Below are positions 19,101-20,769 of a stretch of 20,769 nucleotides of DNA, piece by piece. A program made the translations under genes and the position numbers. The stretch is from positions 1 through 20,769 of the forward strand of contig CALRDB010000013.1 in assembly GCA_943354745.1 (NCBI GenBank), read 5' to 3'. The notes below the pieces were generated by a model. The model saw only the letters and a list, made by a program, of their open reading frames with translations. It was not told the origin of the DNA and did no database searches. The DNA comes from Candidatus Nomurabacteria bacterium (GTDB lineage: Bacteria > Patescibacteriota > Minisyncoccia > Phycocordibacterales > UBA10002). Positions within the stretch are counted from its first letter, which is position 1, and each line of letters opens with the position of its first letter.

Positions 19101-20769
19101 ACGATAGCGCTCTTGAGGGTAATCGGGCTGTTAACGATGAAGAATGAACCGACCTTTGTCCCGACGGCGGTCGGAGCCGAAGCCGTCAGGTCGGGCTGGC
19201 CAGAGACCGGTACGGTGCAGGTCGCCGTAGAGGTGTGTCCGTTGACTGTCGTAGTGAGATTGGCTGTCTTAGTACCGGCTGTTGAATACGACTTTGTAAC
19301 GGGATTCGTGGAACCGGTGAGCGCGTCAGCTCCTGTTCCGCCAGACCATATATAGAGAGAACCTGCCGGAGCACCACTTGCAGTCCAAGTCACCACCTCG
19401 CCAACAAATGGAGCGGCAGGTGACACTGCACAAGTAACGACCGGGTCGGAGACGGTGACGGTAACCGTGTCGGTGAGATCTACAGCAAGTCCGGTATTGG
19501 CAACAGGGGTACAACTAAGGGTATACGTATATGTAGTTTTAACAAGAGGTCCAACAGATACACCAGTAGAGTTAGAGGTGGCCCCATTCGTAATGGTGAA
19601 TGCATCGGCACCGGTCGTTTTACAAGTACCTGTCTGTATATTTGTAGAGACCCAACGGAGCGTATGTGTTGAGTTGTAAGGGGCAGTGATAGTGTCGATT
19701 TGTGAATCATCGCCAGCTACTGGAGTGGCGTCAATAACAAGGTCAACTGAAGCGTTGAGATACGGAACATTAACCGGTGCACTTGCCGCTGAACAGTTAC
19801 TCACCTCAGCTTCTGCGTCGCCGACAAGTTTGCGTTCTGCGACAGTGCCGTTTGCAGAAAGGTAACCACCGATACTCTTTCCTTCTGCGTCAAAGTCCGG
19901 CTTCTGGTCGGCACACAGCATGAACCGATAGTCACCGGGTGAGCTGAGCACCATGGAACCGTTAGTGGCGGAGCGAGATGCACCGATACCGAGAGCAGTC
20001 GAGGTGTCACCGAGAGTCAAACCGGTCCCCGTATCCTGCCATCCGCTCCAGGTTGAAGACGTGCCCGGTGTTTTGTATTGATACAGGTACAGGTTAAGGA
20101 AGGTTCCGTTTGGTGTCGGAGCGGTTCCTTCGTTCTTGATGGTACCTGAGAGTGTGACCGACGCGTCGAGAGCAACGGTAGTGGGAGTGGCGGAGACAGT
20201 AGCGGTAAGGTCGGGAGCGGATTTGACCGGCACACTACAGGTGGCAGTCGCCATGGTGCGGTTACCCGGAGCGACAGCATTGATGGTGACGCTCTTTGTT
20301 CCCCCATCAGAGTACGCTGTCTTGAGAGGGTTCGAGGTGAGGGTGGTTGATTCTTGCAACGTGTAGGTCGCGGTAAGTGCTGTCCACGAGTAGATAGAGT
20401 TCGCGGGAGCGCCTGACGCTGTCCAGGTCACTACTTCCCCGACGAATGGTGAGGTTGCGTTGTTTGGAGTGGCGACACACGAGAGTGGTCCTAACGGGAG
20501 AGCAACATTTACAGTGACGGTGTCGGTGAGATCGGTGACGAGTCCCGTATTGGTAACCGGTTTACAGCTGATGGTGTACGTATATGTAGTTTTAACAAGA
20601 GGTCCAACAGATACACCAGTAGAGTTAGAGGTGGCCCCACTCGTAATGGTGAATGCATCGGCACCGGTCGTTTTACAAGTACCTGTCTGTATATTTGTAG
20701 AGACCCAACGGAGCGTATGTGTTGAGTTGTAAGGGGCAGTGATAGTGTCGATTTGTGAATCATCGCCAG
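16118..20769 (-). CDS. Giant multi-domain surface protein / putative adhesin (partial, N-terminus outside window)
   Basis: The frame is open from the right edge to TAA at 16118, about 1550 residues; GTG 20431 is internal, since upstream codons continue the same repeat (NATSPFVGEVVTWTASG). From N to C it contains PKD-like domains (FVGEVVTWTASGAP...), CARDB-type Ig domains ending in CADxxxxxxESxExNNCS (three or four copies), two fibronectin-like domains (YELYRRKG, YILYRSLTG), a domain like the InlB B-repeat/Bacterial-repeat family (FSGWSGDCRS, about 17100-16850), another PKD-like domain and a C-terminal Ig-like domain ending GGGTPTGSPLPKFEEF. Paired Cys suggest an extracytoplasmic protein. There is no LPxTG or C-terminal membrane segment; any signal peptide is outside the window. 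The first repeat unit is 351 residues and partly near-identical in DNA. It lies just upstream of the pilus operon, same strand, so pilus-linked adhesion is an inference. Confidence 0.85.
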   Translation of the reverse strand, partial: GDDSQIDTITAPYNSTHTLRWVSTNIQTGTCKTTGADAFTITSGATSNSTGVSVGPLVKTTYTYTISCKPVTNTGLVTDLTDTVTVNVALPLGPLSCVATPNNATSPFVGEVVTWTASGAPANSIYSWTALTATYTLQESTTLTSNPLKTAYSDGGTKSVTINAVAPGNRTMATATCSVPVKSAPDLTATVSATPTTVALDASVTLSGTIKNEGTAPTPNGTFLNLYLYQYKTPGTSSTWSGWQDTGTGLTLGDTSTALGIGASRSATNGSMVLSSPGDYRFMLCADQKPDFDAEGKSIGGYLSANGTVAERKLVGDAEAEVSNCSAASAPVNVPYLNASVDLVIDATPVAGDDSQIDTITAPYNSTHTLRWVSTNIQTGTCKTTGADAFTITNGATSNSTGVSVGPLVKTTYTYTLSCTPVANTGLAVDLTDTVTVTVSDPVVTCAVSPAAPFVGEVVTWTASGAPAGSLYIWSGGTGADALTGSTNPVTKSYSTAGTKTANLTTTVNGHTSTATCTVPVSGQPDLTASAPTAVGTKVGSFFIVNSPITLKSAIVTNAGTDSAAIGATYRSVYQFKYETNPWVDLSPAVNFTDTTALGIGLSRPIPEGNVPASFVIPGSYQFRVCADQTADDLEGYTSSSGTIAERKLVGDAESEDSNCSPATTVVVRSYPDLVISKNPVAVQAGELTDGNVYTFTGDVKNIENVDVPVTQTVKNQFKILKSTESGGGVDTLPNVTASNLIGLAFNAIKPVTSGNWTAVAGKHIVELCADRPDNTVIESNETNNCSPSDITGSTISVLPKKSTVTSVALTGVAGCEKIQLTFGGGNGALEYELYRRKGSDILPYEFLERSSTLSGLSGLRGTTGGIDAGLDGDAQYFYYVKAIGPDGLTNESIRPISATALSCIGTKPDNIATKVLVNGSLVAGTPLTFTGTVKNSGGSDVPVTSNFANTFTLTPKSTSAFSVVSKAGLAKDTEVSLASKENWVAVKGTYTIKFCTNTGSTPVDEFANDTFNCTSSEFIVTGTATPAGTLSVVLTSDKTGLVAPLSDVSLTAQVTGTATGAVSYDFDYLGDGATKLVSQTAATPTIGNTSYSTIGDDRYTFGMAGKYVAKVTVSRGGQTASASVPIDVRPVLTLSSGPACKSVTTSWGEVKDATGYILYRSLTGQANSYGTIATLDSLQTSYVDSLVTADTKYFYLLEAEFADGTKLSSDQLSARSSAACVGGKTLSVTVNGTGIVKTAKLEINCGSGRKLCSATYPIDTPVELVTTRPTGVTFSGWSGDCRSFGVETACALSMATNKDAVATFGGSSSRPSVSCAHVPAGPVEAGDTVTWNALLPSGGSGSYTKYSWTGSAPLSGKTGQSVSVEYTLSGSVAESKTGSVTVTDSLGAVSDPASCSPVSVTPVSGFNYSISAEDVFMKQNATFPSVAERKLEGGTSEGVTLSVSKITDKTTLEEVTGVGDALTFGSGDTSLKVAIKSANPSNPSFPSDLSIDTWSKTPLHTYLVQLTGTSVSGKIRTTLFTVTVSVNGSLLPGGGTPTGSPLPKFEEF
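19528..20769 (-). repeat. 1053-bp tandem repeat unit in the giant gene
   Basis: The 189 bases at 19528-19716 and 20581-20769 differ at one position only (CCATTCG versus CCACTCG). The spacing is 1053 bases, exactly 351 codons. The neighbouring parts of the unit are clearly related in protein but more diverged in DNA. The second copy may extend beyond the window. Confidence 0.93.

Noticed and set aside
16118..20431. Start of the giant gene at GTG 20431
   Set aside because: The frame stays open upstream and encodes the expected first part of the repeat domain, so the true start is outside the window.

Overview
The window looks like a chromosomal segment of a Candidate Phyla Radiation bacterium (Patescibacteria, probably the Parcubacteria side). 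This is inferred from several things: gene content (split ComEC, compact divergent Pgk and TpiA, RNase HI with a C-terminal hybrid-binding module, a reduced type IV pilus operon), near absence of Shine-Dalgarno sequences, start codons placed directly after -10 boxes, and intergenic space full of short palindromic and oligomeric repeats. UGA is used as an ordinary stop, so a recoded lineage is unlikely. I see no rRNA, tRNA, CRISPR array or recognisable transposase.

Layout. 1-377 (-) is the start of a membrane-anchored metallo-beta-lactamase-fold protein of the ComEC C-terminal type, divergent from a Fe/Mn superoxide dismutase (425-1018, +). 1262-5722 (-) is a recJ - rnhA - comEC - small hypothetical unit closed by a strong terminator at 1179-1222. 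5829-6269 (+) is a four-fold zinc-ribbon protein, followed by a HIT-family hydrolase (6336-6740, +). A GIY-YIG nuclease (6647-7117, -) runs tail-to-tail into it. 7196-9077 (-) is an overlapping tpiA-pgk glycolytic pair. 9093-9300 holds a candidate small transcript with a 9-codon poly-Asn ORF and a very good terminator that abuts the tpiA -10 box. 9359-15658 (-) is a type IV pilus / type II secretion-like operon: PilB ATPase, PilC, three prepilin-like proteins and a beta-solenoid-like pilus-associated protein. A GxxExxY (PD-(D/E)XK) protein (15673-16053, -) and a giant multi-domain surface protein (16118 to beyond 20769, -) lie upstream in the same direction and may be co-transcribed with the pilus genes.

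How the genes work together. The pilus operon plus ComEC and its separate MBL-fold partner fit a DNA-uptake/adhesion apparatus. The giant repeat protein is a plausible secreted or pilus-linked adhesin. RecJ and RNase HI process nucleic acids and sit in the comEC transcription unit. TpiA and Pgk belong to glycolysis; HIT and SOD are housekeeping or stress enzymes.

The most unusual layer is repeat biology. At least five kinds of short repeats lie between genes: GTCATTCC...GGAATCCAG palindromes, a GC-rich CCCGCCTGC hairpin, and TTCCGTGT, ATTCGTA and AACTTTCAACTTT oligomers. Several elements are also read in frame inside genes: two palindromes in recJ, one in comEC, an oligomer in rnhA, prepilin leader peptides, and the tail of the GIY-YIG nuclease. 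The GIY-YIG gene is bracketed by copies of the same palindrome.
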